NCBI GenBank assembly: GCA_038277395.1
Contig: CM076197.1
Span: 98,916,442 to 98,980,441, forward strand
Source of the DNA: Dryocosmus kuriphilus
Lineage: Eukaryota > Arthropoda > Insecta > Hymenoptera > Cynipidae
DNA: 64,000 nucleotides
Reading direction: 5' to 3'
Position 1 is the first letter of the stretch, and each line of letters opens with the position of its first letter. Positions 24,524 to 35,449 of this stretch are shown piece by piece. The position numbers were made by a program, and so were the translations under genes. The notes under the pieces are model-generated. The model had not been told where the DNA came from. It was given only the letters and a program-made list of their open reading frames with translations, and searched no databases.

Positions 24524-25844
24524 AGTTCCGAATAGGTGAACCCTCCAGTTCCGAATAGGTGAACCCTCCGATTTCATTGAAACCACGTATAATTACGTAT
24601 TTTGATACGCTGATTACGAAAATCATAGTAAAAATTGGTGACTGGGCGATTTTCATGGTGAAACCCATAAAAAACCCCATAAAAATCATGTTTTTTTTGC
24701 GTTTATCTCAGTAAATACGCAGAATTTCAAAAAATATTATAAATAAAAGTTTTAACTAGTATAAAAATACATCTTTTTTGTTGAATACGCTTTTTGCCTA
24801 AAACCATTATTTTTCGAGAAAAATAGGATTGCATTGGAAAAACAAGAAAAAGATTAAGAAAGTTACGGAAATGCTTTCGGTCACGCTTTTTTTTTTCAAT
24901 TTTGTTGAAACTTCTTATACTTATGTAATTTGACGCGCTGATTACGAATATGATAATGAAAATTGCCGACAAAGTGATTTTCGTGGGGAAAACCATAAAA
25001 ACACCATAAAAATTGTGTTTTTTGCGTTTATCTAAACCAATACGCAGAATTTAGAAAAATATTTCAAACAAAAGTTTTAGCTTATATAAAAATACATCTT
25101 TTTGATCATATACACTTTTCGTCTAAAACCATTATTTTTTTTAAAAAAAGAGAATTGCGTTGGAAAAACAAGAAAAAGATGAAGAAAGTTATGGAAATGC
25201 GTTCGGTCACGCTCGTCCCCCTTTTCCAAGGTTTAGGGGGGGGGGGGCTACGCATTCTCGGACTAGTTACGAAAATACGTTTAATCACGATCGTTCCCTT
25301 TTCCAAGGTGGAGGGGGGGGGGGGGGCTGCGCATACACTAATTACTTACGAAAATACGTTCAATCACGATCGTTCCCCTTTCCAAGGTTAATAGGGGGGG
25401 CTATAAATTCACTGACTAGTTACGGAAATGCGTTCAGTGGCGCTCGAGATAATTTCCAAGGTGGGGGGGGGGGCTACGCATTTACTGCCTAGTTACGAAA
25501 AATGGACGAGAAAAAAAGGGGGAAAAAGGAAAGAGAATGACTAAATAAGAATCAATAAAATCCTCTTTTTCTCGAAAAATAATGGTTTTAGGCGAAAAGT
25601 GTATAATACAAAGAAGATGTATTTTTATACTAGCTAAAACTTTTATTTGAAACATTTTTAGAAATTATGCGTATTTACTGAGATAAACGCAAAAAAAAAA
25701 CGTGATTTTTATGGCGTTTTTTATGGCTTTCACCATGAAAATCGCCTAGTCGCCAATTTTCACTATGATTTTCGTAATCAGCGCATCAAAGTACGTAAGT
25801 ATACGTGGTTTCAACGAAATCAGAGGGTTCACCTATTCGGAACT
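24524..25844. mobile_element. foldback element with duplicated left terminus
   Basis: The left end AGTTCCGAATAGGTGAACCC is present twice in tandem (24524-24546, 24547-24569); the right end is a single inverted copy at 25823-25844. The left arm comprises two tandem units (about 24570-24790 and 24895-25140) that share words with the single inverted right arm (about 25560-25820), such as GATTTTCGTAATCAGCGC. The loop holds the G-rich tandem repeat. Confidence 0.7.
25190..25495. repeat. tandem repeat with G8-G17 runs
   Basis: Four units of about 70-85 bp. Each has a TTCCAAGGT word leading into a run of 7 to 17 G, then a CTACGCAT-type word and AGTTACGAAAATACGTT. G runs lie near 25234, 25309, 25393 and 25462. 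Glycine-rich frames over it are chance translations. Confidence 0.85.
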
Positions 25845-25889
25845 TTATCCATTAGCACACTGAATAAAGAACTTTTTTTCGATACGTTC

Positions 25890-26542
25890 CAATAAACAAT
25901 TTTAGCCTAAACAATTGTTTTCTAAAGCGCGCTTGGATGTTGACTGATTTAGTTTCTGAAATCTGACTGCTTAGTGAGTTTTCGTCAAAGATTTCTTAAA
26001 TTGTGACTGAATGAGTCAGTAAGCAACTACTGGAATTTGATCGAATTTTTTCTCCAAAAGAAGCTAGCCAGACCGATGTCACTAATTCATCAAAAAAAAC
26101 CCAAGAAAATAATTATTAGTGTGATCAAAATAGCTAATTACTATGAGAATTAAAATACATACCCTCCGATGGTCATGCTGGATGACCAGTTCAGTGGGAG
26201 GAACGAAGGGTGTGGGAGTTAGGTGGTCGGAGTCCATTAGCAGAGCGTGTGAGGGTGTGTATGATTACACACCCTCGACAGTTCACTCAATAATGCATCA
26301 TCCACCATCATCCTCATATTCTTCAACCCTCCAAGTCTCCACGTATGACCACTCCTCTCTCTGCAAGTTGCTGTTTCCTTTTCGCCACCCCCCTCCCCCT
26401 TACAACCCCCCCGCGACTGGGTGCTTATTACTGCCTCGGCTTTGATTTGCAAAGGGTGGAAGAGAGTCCGGAGAAAGGAAAAAGAGACCCAGAGAGGAAA
26501 GAGAGGGAAATAGAGAAAACCTCGTGAAAGCTCTATATCCTC

Positions 26543-26580
<38 letters not shown>

Positions 26581-27740
26581 AAGGCCGGCTTTCATTATAC
26601 CTGTACGGTGATGTGTGCAAGTGAAAATCCTGGAAAGACTTTTCCGACGGAAAAGGTGTGTGTGGAAAGAGAGGAAGAGATGATCATGGATAAATTGGAA
26701 TGAGATGGATGCTGGCTTGTTACCGGTTTGGTCATCCTCTTCGTTGGCAATCTTTGATGGTCGAATCTGCTCGTGAAGTCGTTTCATCTTCTGAAGCTTG
26801 TGAATTGGATTTATTTATAGAAGCAGTGGCTTTACTAATCAAACTTGTCTCATTTTACTTATTCTATTTTATACTTTTGGCAATCAATACTATAGTCATT
26901 CGATGAATAAATTTTTCTAGATCAATTCAGTATTCAAATTCCTCATTAACGTCTTGAATTAAAGAAACAGGAAAGGAAAAGAAGGCAATTGAGGTTATAA
27001 ATCTAGAAGAAGAAAAAAAGAGTCCGAGGGAGAAATGTTAACGATTAAGTGATAATGTATTACAAGGTATTGAAAATCTGCAGAGGAAAAAAATGAGTGC
27101 CGGCAATCTCGATTTGCATAGCATGTCACGCTTTCCGTTTCGGTACCAGGACGCCATTATGTTTTTCATGAAATATCGCCGCATCTACACGCTCGACCTT
27201 TTCGAGGGTAGTTTTACATTTGATTTCTCATGCCCGCCTTCTACCTACGTCACTAGGTGTACGTAGGTACTTTTCCGTATACGAGAGTGTATACATTACC
27301 GACGTACTTCTATGGACACCAGAGACGCGTTATTATTGGATTACATTTTTAATCCGACTCTCGGCCACCCTTTACCACCCCCTTTCTGTTCGTCCTACCC
27401 GCCGACGAAGGCATAACCGACCAACCGACCGACCGACATACCGACCGCCATCCCCACAGCGTATCCGCTATACTTTCGTATTCCGGATGAAATTACTATG
27501 CAGGAGATTTCATTTGTTATATATGCGCGCCCGCGCGCTGCTACAAACGAGCACATTTTCGCTTAGGTTAATCGAGTTACCCGGCGAGCTATGCATTTTG
27601 AATAGACGCCTCCTTCACCCATCCGGCTTATCGATACTTTCCACTCGCCCTTGATATATTTATTTATTTTTTTTTTTAACGTCTCAAGTGAATTAATTTC
27701 TATTCCCTTCAAATCAATGTCAGTGCTACCTGAGTACAAA
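25890..27740. other. compositionally complex unassigned region with microsatellites
   Basis: This stretch is less A+T-rich than its surroundings. It contains a GA microsatellite at about 26546-26579 and a CCGA-type tract near 27418-27450, with CpG-containing DNA around 27180-27650. Open frames of 60-144 codons (26143-26445, 26237-26620, 27220-27654) are driven by these tracts and show no domain. It could be single-copy DNA near a host promoter, but I cannot show a gene. Confidence 0.4.
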
Positions 27741-27887
27741 TACAGTGAAACCTCTCCATAGCGGACACCGACACGGCAAAAAGTGTCCGTTAGGGAGGTG
27801 TCCGCTATTGGGTGACTGAGGTATTTTGGGATGTCATATGAAAGATTAGTACATATTTCTATATAAAAAGTCATATTTTAATTATCA

Positions 27888-28301
27888 TCAGTTTTTGAAG
27901 AAATGTAGAATTGAAGTTTGCTTTTTTGGTTTTGTAGCGACATGGTTCTCAACGAGCGTTTGAACACGTGAAATCAAATCTAATCCTACTGTATCGTTAT
28001 TATTCAAAAAATATTCTTTTACTCGTAAGCCGTAGTCTAAAGCTTCGTTGCTAGATATTATTGCTCCCAAATTTTCACGTTCCTGCGAGTGATCTTCTTC
28101 TTCATTTCCTTTAATCGCATGTAAGATTAGATCAGCAGTATTATCAGATGTATTCTCTGTCGTTACGTCGTCTATATGAATAAAACTTTCAGCAGAATTT
28201 CCAAAAGGCTTCAAAAGATTTTGCAGTTCAGCGTCTGAATTATTTATCCATTTCATGCTCAATGGTGCTTTTAGTTGCTTTGAAACCAGCTTTTACAAAG
28301 C
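27888..28301 (-). pseudogene. Tigger transposase, C-terminal part
   Basis: Begins NCFVKAGFKATKSTI directly after the insertion junction and continues through an acidic segment (AESFIHIDDVTTENTSDN) to the terminal KPKKQTSILHFFKN, a form typical of Tigger C-termini, with the stop at 27888. The reading frame changes once near 28255. The matching N-terminal part lies at 35450-36610. Confidence 0.82.
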
Positions 28302-28682
28302 AATTGAACCTCCCGAAATCAAAAGGGGATACGCATGGATTCAGCGTGAGAGGTATTGTCCAGAACGTCAATTTTAAAAATTGTTCAAATGTTAATTTTA
28401 AGAACCGATATTTGTAGAGAATTTCAAAGCGCATCTTTTCTTTCTTTTGCAAAATTTTGTAGCTTTTTTAGTTTTTGACATAATTGGAAAAAAGTAGATT
28501 TTATGAAAACAAAAAATTTTAATCTTTTTAAACCTCAACTCGCCCTAACTTAGCCAATTTTCAGAATTTTTTGCTTTAATTAATAACAGATCACGTGTTT
28601 AAGTCTTCTAAGACTAACTAAAAAAGAAAAAAGTAAATATTGTTATAAACAAAAAAGTTGTTAATTATTTGTTTAGACATTG
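28302..28682. repeat. left terminal piece of the long-TIR transposon
   Basis: Starts CAATTGAACCTCCCGAA and is nearly identical, in the same orientation, to 31493-31875. It ends abruptly at an ATTGT repeat (about 28678-28698), where the inverted duplication begins. It is the original terminus abutting the Tigger C-terminal half. Confidence 0.8.
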
Positions 28683-28698
28683 TATTGTATTGTATTGT

Positions 28699-31600
28699 AT
28701 TCTTTCTAAATTTATGAAATTTGGATTCACTAAAAATCTTATTTCTTTGAAATCCTTCAAATTGCTTATAAACTTGGAAATCCTTGGAGATCCTATAAAA
28801 TCCCATGATCTTCTGCAATTTTTTGAAATTCCTTGTAAAAAAAACCCCAAAATATTTGAAATTTAAATGATAAATCTTCTGCAATTCCTTGCAACTTTTT
28901 TAATTCGTTTAAACCATAGAAATCCTTTAGAATATTTTAAAATCCTTCAAATTTCTTTACAATCTCTTGAAATCCTTATAAATCACTTGAAATATTTTAA
29001 TTTCTTCTGAAGCCTCTGAAAATCAATAATATCTTCAAAAGTCCTATGAATTCCTTTAAATCTTGTACAATTCCTTTAAAATTTTGAACTTTAGATTTAC
29101 TAAAAACCTTATGTCTTTGAAATCCTTCAAATTTCCTTGAAATTTTTTTAATTCCCTACTAATTTTAAAACCGTCGGGAATCCTATAAAATCTCTTGATA
29201 TCGTGAAATCCTTTATAAAATCTTGAATAAATTCCATTCAAATCTTTGAAATGCTTTGAAATTCTCTTAAATTTTGTAATTTTGAAATCCTTTCAAAGTC
29301 TTTAAAAAACTATAGGTCTTCTGGAATTCCTTGAAATTTCTTAATCCGTTGAAATCCGTGGAAATCCTTTAAAATCTTAAAAAGTTCTTTAAAATCCGTT
29401 GAAATTGTTAAAATTCCTACAAAATTATTTAAAATCCCTTAAAATCCTTGTCACTTGAAATGTTTTAATTTCTTCTGGAATCCCTCGAAATCTTTTTCAA
29501 TCCTTTAAAAGTAATAATATCCTTCAAAATCCTATGAAAATCTTTAAATTTTGTAGAATTCCATTAAAATTTTTAAATTTGGATTCAGTTAAAATCTTAT
29601 TTCTTTGAAATCTTCGGACATCCTATAAAAATCCCTGATCTTGTGAAATAATTTAAAATTCCTTGATCAAGTTCCCTTCTAATCTCTGAAATTCTTTGAA
29701 ATTACCTTAAATTTTGTGAAATGTTTTGAAATTCCTTAAAATCTTAAAAACCTTTTATATCTTCTGAAACAATCTTATCCTTGCTCATGTTCCATGCATT
29801 CCTTGTATTCAGAGATATTCCGAAGTATTTCGATGTATTCTGCAGTACTCCAAAGCATTCTTTAAAAATATATTCCTCGTACACCAAAACTGAGAACGGT
29901 CGACCCCTCGAATAAAAATATAAAAACTAAACCAATTTAGATGAGACACGATCCCCAAAAATGGTAAATCTTGGTAAGTACCTATCAGTAAGAGGAGTCT
30001 GTAACCGATGATTCTTATATAAACCTGGACGAACCGAAGTGAAATACAATGAAACCTCTCTTATCGGACACCTCCCAATAACGGACACCTCCACAAACGG
30101 ACAATTTTCAGATGCACCGGCAAAATTACATTGCTTCTTATGGGAAGAAAACCTCTCAATATCGGACCCTCTCTATAGCGGACACCTCGGCTAACGGACA
30201 CCTATTTTACCATAATAACGGACAGTTGGTCATAAACTACGTATTGCGTGAATCGCATCGTATTGTGTTTGTAAACAGATTTACCATCGCGCAATCGTAG
30301 ACTCGCGACAATTTCTTATAAATCTTGATTTCAGTCTGCTTATCTTTGTCACTGCGCGCACATAGTACGCTTTTTTTAAATTTCGCAGAAAAGAAAACGT
30401 TTGACTATTAAAGATAAATTTGAATTAATACAAGCTTGCGAAAAAGAAAAGTTGAGTGCTCGTGAATTATCGGAAAAGTTTGGTATAGGAAAAATTCAAG
30501 CTAATGACATCATACGAAATAAGAAATATTGGATTGATCTGAACATGCAAAATAAAGATGAGTGTTCAAAGAAAGCGTTTCCAGAGCTTGATACAGCCGT
30601 TGCAGATAGTGTAATATATGAATGGTTTTGTCAGGTGCGTTCTAGAAATATTCCAGTATCAGGACCAATGATACAAGGAAAAGCTCGAGAAGTAGCCCAA
30701 CAATTAAAAATTACCAATTTCACAGCATCTAATGGATGGTTAGAAAAGTTTCGACGTTGACATCAAATTTCATTTAAAGCTATATGTGGTGAACGTGCCT
30801 CTGCTGATGATGCTGCTGTGCCAAATTGGTTTCGTAAAGTAAAAGAAAAATGTAATGGCTATGAAGAAAAAAATATTTTTAATTGCGACGAAACAGGATT
30901 ATTCTTCAGAGTGTTACCTGAAAAAACAACGTACTTAAAAAATGAGCAGTGTTAACATGCTTGGCGAGTTCAAATATCCACTTATTATTGGAAAAGCAAA
31001 AAGACCAAGATGCTTTCAAAAAATTGATTTAAGCTCTTTAAAAATTGACTGGCGATTTAATGCGCGTGCGCGGATGACACAAGAAATCATGTTATCGTGG
31101 TTGTCAAAATTAAATAATAAGATGAAAAGACTCGGAAGAAAAATTATTCTAGTTCTTGCTAACGCTGCTTGTCATCCTAAATAATTGGAGTTTTAAAATA
31201 TCACATTGGTATTTTTACCAGCTAATACCACATCAGTGTGTCAACCATTAGATCAAGGTAAGCTAAAGAATAAAAAATTAAGTAAGAAAAATAGTAATAT
31301 AGTTTTGTATTTTTAGGCATCATTCAAAATTTTAAGATTCAGTACAGAAAAAAAGTGTTAAAATTTTTATTATCTAAATATGATTGTGCTGAGTCAGCTA
31401 ATGATTTATCAAAAAGTATTAAGTATTAACGTATTGGATGCTATATTTTGGATCAAATCGACTATGACAGACATTACAAGCACAACTGTGTACAATTGAA
31501 CCTCCCGAAGTCAAAAGGGGATACGCATGGATTCAGCGTGTGTGGTATTGTCCAGAACGTCAATTTTAAAAATTGTTCAAATGTTAATTTTAAGAACCGA

Positions 31601-32331
31601 TATTTGTAGAGAATTTCAAAGTGCATCTTTTCTTCCTTTTGCAAAATTTTGTAGCTTTTTTAGTTTTTGACATAATTGGAAAAAAGTAGATTTTTTGAAA
31701 ACAAAAAATTTTAATCTTTTTAAACTTCAACTCACCCTAACTTAGCCAATTTTCAGAATTTTTTGCTTTAATTAATAACAGATCACGTGCTTAAGTCTTC
31801 AAAGCTAACTAAAAAAGAAAAAAGTAAATATTGTTATAAACAAAAAAGTTGTTAATTATTTGTTTAGACATTGTAAAAATCATGAATTATAATCTTCAAG
31901 CACTTCGTTTAGCGAGCGAATTTTGAGCAACGATAAACTTCTAGTGAGAAAGTTGTGGATGAATGTTGAGAGAAGTTTTTTTGAAAGTTTGACATCAATC
32001 GAATTGATGGTTTAAAAATTATTAATATTTCAAGACGCAAACGGCTGGACGTCTGGTGCGTGGAATGTACCGAGAGTCCACACGACGTGAAATGCCACTC
32101 TCGCTACATTTTGCCATCAACAATGATGAAAATTTTTGCAATTCATATGTTTAAATATTCAATAATACCAAAGTGTAATAATTCAATGTGTTAATAACTT
32201 AACGCACTTTAATAATAATTATTGAAAATCCTTATTTGCTGTTGGGTTGAGTGCACGCGCTGTAGCTAATGCAGCTTTTAGCGAAAATTTTGAAGGTCAT
32301 GCAGGCCAACAAAAACAAACTGTTATTACGG
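28699..32331. repeat. left arm of a 3.6-kb palindrome
   Basis: Inverted copy of 34611-38290. It carries, in order, 1.2 kb of the AAATCC array (to about 29905), a 140-bp flank, the Tigger 5' half (30047-31492) and the long TIR (31493-32331). Outer boundary: ATTCTTTCTA at 28699 against TAGAAAGAAT ending at 38290. The arms differ by a 47-bp deletion in the left arm near 30950 plus scattered substitutions. Confidence 0.88.
30380..31492 (+). pseudogene. Tigger transposase, inverted duplicate of the 5' half
   Basis: Encodes the N-terminal psq/CENP-B-type helix-turn-helix (KRKRLTIKDKFELIQACEKE, then SEKFGIGKIQANDIIRNKK), the second DNA-binding segment (SNGWLEKFRR) and the first part of the DDE domain (IFNCDETGLFF). 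Decay specific to this arm: the ATG is ATT (30380), 47 bp are missing near 30950, the second catalytic Asp is Ala (LVLANAACHPK instead of LVLDNAACHPK) and an extra triplet creates a TAA near 31182. A TGA after KFRR (near 30758) is shared with the other arm. A 59-bp GT-AG intron (31258-31316) separates LDQ from GIIQNF. It ends at the CAATTG junction. Confidence 0.85.
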
Positions 32332-35300
32332 TTAGCTGTCCTTCTTGTAAAGAAAGAAACTATAATGTAACAGCCATATTTTGGCAAAGAAATTAAAAAG
32401 GGCTATTTCTGTCATAAGCAGTACACATTTACTTTTATTAAGTATTCTTGCTGTGAAGAATAGTTTTAATATTTTAAAAATTGGAATTCTCTGAGTGAAG
32501 AATTAGAAAATGACTCGAGGCAGAAAAAGAAGTAGGACTGAAAGTTTGTGGAATAAGAATAAACAGAAATGTGCCAAAAATAAGGTAAAATCGAAATTCG
32601 TCCATATTCGCCATTAAAAAGTAAATTTTAGACTTTTTTCATCATAATTTTCGTATTTTCAATACTTTATTTTAAAATTAATTTTACTTCTAAAAGATTC
32701 TTCTACATGGGTACTGGATTTAAATAATTTTCTGATGTTAAATTTTTATCGATTACTGGTCCAAATAATTTTTTAGAGAAACGAGAAAAAAATCTACCTC
32801 GGGATTCCGAGAATATTTTTTTTTATATTTCAGGGAAAACAGTATATCACTAAGTCAAAAATTGGTGAAAACAATGTAACCTTGAAAATAGTTGCAGAGA
32901 GATCCTTCAAAGTTGCACACTCTTGCTGTAAAGATAAATGTTTTGAGAAGATTTCATTGGATCAACAAAAAACTTTACATAAAAGATTTTGGGATCTGGG
33001 TGATTATCATAAACAAAATTTGCTTCTTCGTGGAATGCTAAAATGTAATAATCCTGACGAAACGGAAGCCAAGGAAAAACTTCGCTTAATCAAATGGACG
33101 TATTTATTCCCTACTGAAGAGAATAACATTACAGTTTGTAAAACTTTTTTCTGTAATTTTCTGCGTTTAGGTAAAAAACGAGTTGAATCCGTTCAAAAAA
33201 AACTCTTAAATAATCAGTCTTTGGCAAATTTAGGAGGTGGACGACGCGAAAATCAGTTTAAGTTATCAGAAAATATTAAGCAAATGATACTGAAGCATTG
33301 TGAATCAATTCCACATAAATGTTCACATTATAAATGCAATTCGACTGGTTTAAAATATTTTGAAAATCCAGCACTAAATTTAAAGGCTCTTTACACATTG
33401 TTTGGAGAATATTTTTCCCAAAACGCAAGTGGCGAAAAACTGCCAATAAGTGAATGCACGTACAGTAATTTTTTTAACTATTTCAGTGGATTTACGTTTA
33501 AATTACCTCGAACTGACATATGCAACATTTGTTATAAAAGCGAAACTGATGGTGTAGAAGACAAAGAAACCATAAAGCACAAGGAAGATGCGCAAAGCTA
33601 CTTTGCATTAAAAAAAACAATTCCTTTCTAACAAAAGTAGTCTTTGCTGCGAGTTTGATTTTGCACAAAATTTGCCCTTGCCCAAAATTACCAGTTTCTG
33701 ATCAGTTTTATCGACGTTTACTATGGCTTTTTCTATTCAATGTGCATATACACAATACGAACAAAAGTTTTATGTTTTCTTTTCTCGAAGGGCTTGCAAA
33801 AAAGGGTGCAAGTATTGTCTGTAGTTTTATTCAGTACGCCATATTGAATGAATATGATAAAATGAAGCACCGCAGCATAACTCTTTTTTCGGATGGATGT
33901 CCTGGACAAAATAAAAATTACACGGTGCTTAATTTTTTATTTTGCTATCCATTCATTTGCAAACAGAAATACATTATGTATTTCCAGTTCGAGGCCATTC
34001 ATTCAACCAGTGCGATAGAAATTTTGGTACATATTCCCAAAAATTAAAAAGAATAGAAAAAATAGAAACTTCTGCTGAATATGTGGAACTGATTCGTAAT
34101 TCTCGTAAGCCTTCCTTCACAATGATTGATTCATGCGAAAACATTTTGCAAGATTTTGAAAAATCTTTCAAAGGTAATATATGAAAATCCAAGCAAGCTA
34201 CAGATCAGTAACGCCTTTGTTATACATTTCTTTCCCGATGGAAAAGTCAATGTCTATAATAACTACGAATTAAAAACTCCAACTTCTTTTTCTTTTAAAC
34301 CTAAGATTCAGCTAATTAACCTAGAAAAAGTTTCTCCACATCCAATCGGTATTAAAGCTGCTAAAGTGAAGGACGTGCAAAGCCTCTTCAATTATTTGAG
34401 TCCTTCTGGGAAAAGATTCTTCGAAAATTATTTTCAAAAAATTGATGAAAAGAATCAAAACGCAGAAGATACAGAAGGTAGTGAGGATGAGGAGTAAATT
34501 AATGTACAGAGACTGCGTATTTGACTCATTTCTTTTAAGAAATTAATTATGTTTATCATATTTATGTGTATTTTTTGTTTGCATTATTTAGTAAAAAAAA
34601 TAATAATAAACCATAATAACAGTTTGTTTTGGTTGGCCTGCATGACCTTCAAAGCTTTCGCTAAAAGCTGCATTAGCTACAGCACGTGCACTCAACCCAA
34701 CAGCAAATAAGGATTTTCAATAATTATTATTAAAGTGCGTTAAGTTATTAACACATTTAATTATTACACTTTGGTATTATTTAATATTTAAACATATGAA
34801 TTGCAAAAATTTTCATCATTGTTGATGGCAAAATGTATCGAGAGTGGCATTTCACGTCGTGTGGACTCTCGGTACATTCCACGCACCAGACGTCCAGCCG
34901 TTTGCGTCTTGAAATATTAATAATTTTTAAACCATCAATTCGATTGATGTCAAACTTTCAAAAAACTTCTTTCAACATTCATCCACAACTTTCTCACTGG
35001 AAGTTTACCGTTGCTCAAAGTTCGCTCGCTAAACGAAGCGCTTGAAGATTATAATTCATGATTTTTACAATGTCTAAACAAATGATTAAGAACTTTTTTG
35101 TTTATAACAATATTTACTTTTCTCTTTTTTAGTTAGTCTTAGAAGACTTAAGCACGTGATCTATTATTAATTAAAGCAAAAAATTCTGAAAATTGGCTAA
35201 GTTAGGGCGAGTTGAAGTTAAAAAAGATTAAAATTTTTTGTTTTCAAAAAATCTACTTTTTTCCAATTATTTCAAAAACTAAAAAAGCCACAAAATTTTG

Positions 35301-35449
35301 CAAAGGGAAGAAAAGATGCGCTTTGAAATCCTCTACAAATTTCGGTTCTTCAAATTAACATTTGAACAATTTTTAAAATTGACGCTCTGGACAATTCTTC
35401 TCACGCTGAATCCATGCGTATCCCCTTTTGACTTCGGAAGGTTCAATTG
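31493..35449. mobile_element. long-TIR DNA transposon with CAATTG target duplication
   Basis: Inverted repeats of about 835 bp (31493-32331 and 34611-35449) surround a 2.3-kb centre with one gene. CAATTG occurs at both outer ends; the element proper begins AACCTCCCGAA. In the split Tigger gene the uninterrupted codons Tyr-Asn-Cys-Phe would contain CAATTG exactly once, so CAATTG (or its core AATT) is the duplicated target. The original left terminus is at 28302; the copy at 31493 arose with the palindrome. Confidence 0.82.
32510..34497 (+). pseudogene. two-exon transposase-like gene of the long-TIR element
   Basis: Exon 1 (32510-32584) starts with ATG and encodes a basic MTRGRKRSRTESLW peptide; the intron is 32585-32833 (GTAAAA to TTTCAG); exon 2 joins in phase. 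Exon 2 begins with a Cys-rich segment (SCCKDKCFEKI), then FWDLGDYHKQNLLLRGM, an HTH-like KTFFCNFLRLGKKRVESVQK, a PRTDICNICYKSE motif, and an RNase-H-like part with VSDQFYRRLLWLF, ITLFSDGCPGQNKN and RGHSFNQCDRNFG. This layout matches a widespread insect family of uncharacterised transposase-like proteins (I believe the DUF7869 group; family recalled, not searched). The Asp in FSDGCPGQN is a candidate catalytic residue. Frame shifts near 33611, 33690, 33935 and 34155 all sit in or beside homopolymers. Confidence 0.72.

Larger units (their letters stand above)
23347..25885. mobile_element. candidate TIR-bounded element enclosing a foldback
   Basis: An 18-bp perfect inverted repeat, GTATCGAAAAAAAGTTCT at 23347-23364 and its complement at 25868-25885, bounds about 2.5 kb. 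No target duplication is clear and no coding frame is supported. It encloses the better-defined foldback at 24524-25844. Confidence 0.4.

Noticed and set aside
25155..25492. Glycine-rich frames on the plus strand
   Set aside because: Produced by the G-run tandem repeat.
26237..26787. Ser-Leu repeat peptides on the minus strand
   Set aside because: Translation of the GA microsatellite at about 26546-26579.
27220..27654. 144-codon frame with Arg- and Pro-rich middle
   Set aside because: It runs over a CCGA microsatellite and CpG-rich DNA, has no domain or splice support, and the opposite strand is also open.
28302..35449. A CRISPR-like or phage-like origin for the large inverted structure
   Set aside because: Introns, Tigger, mariner and PLE sequences show eukaryotic nuclear DNA; there are no regularly spaced short direct repeats.
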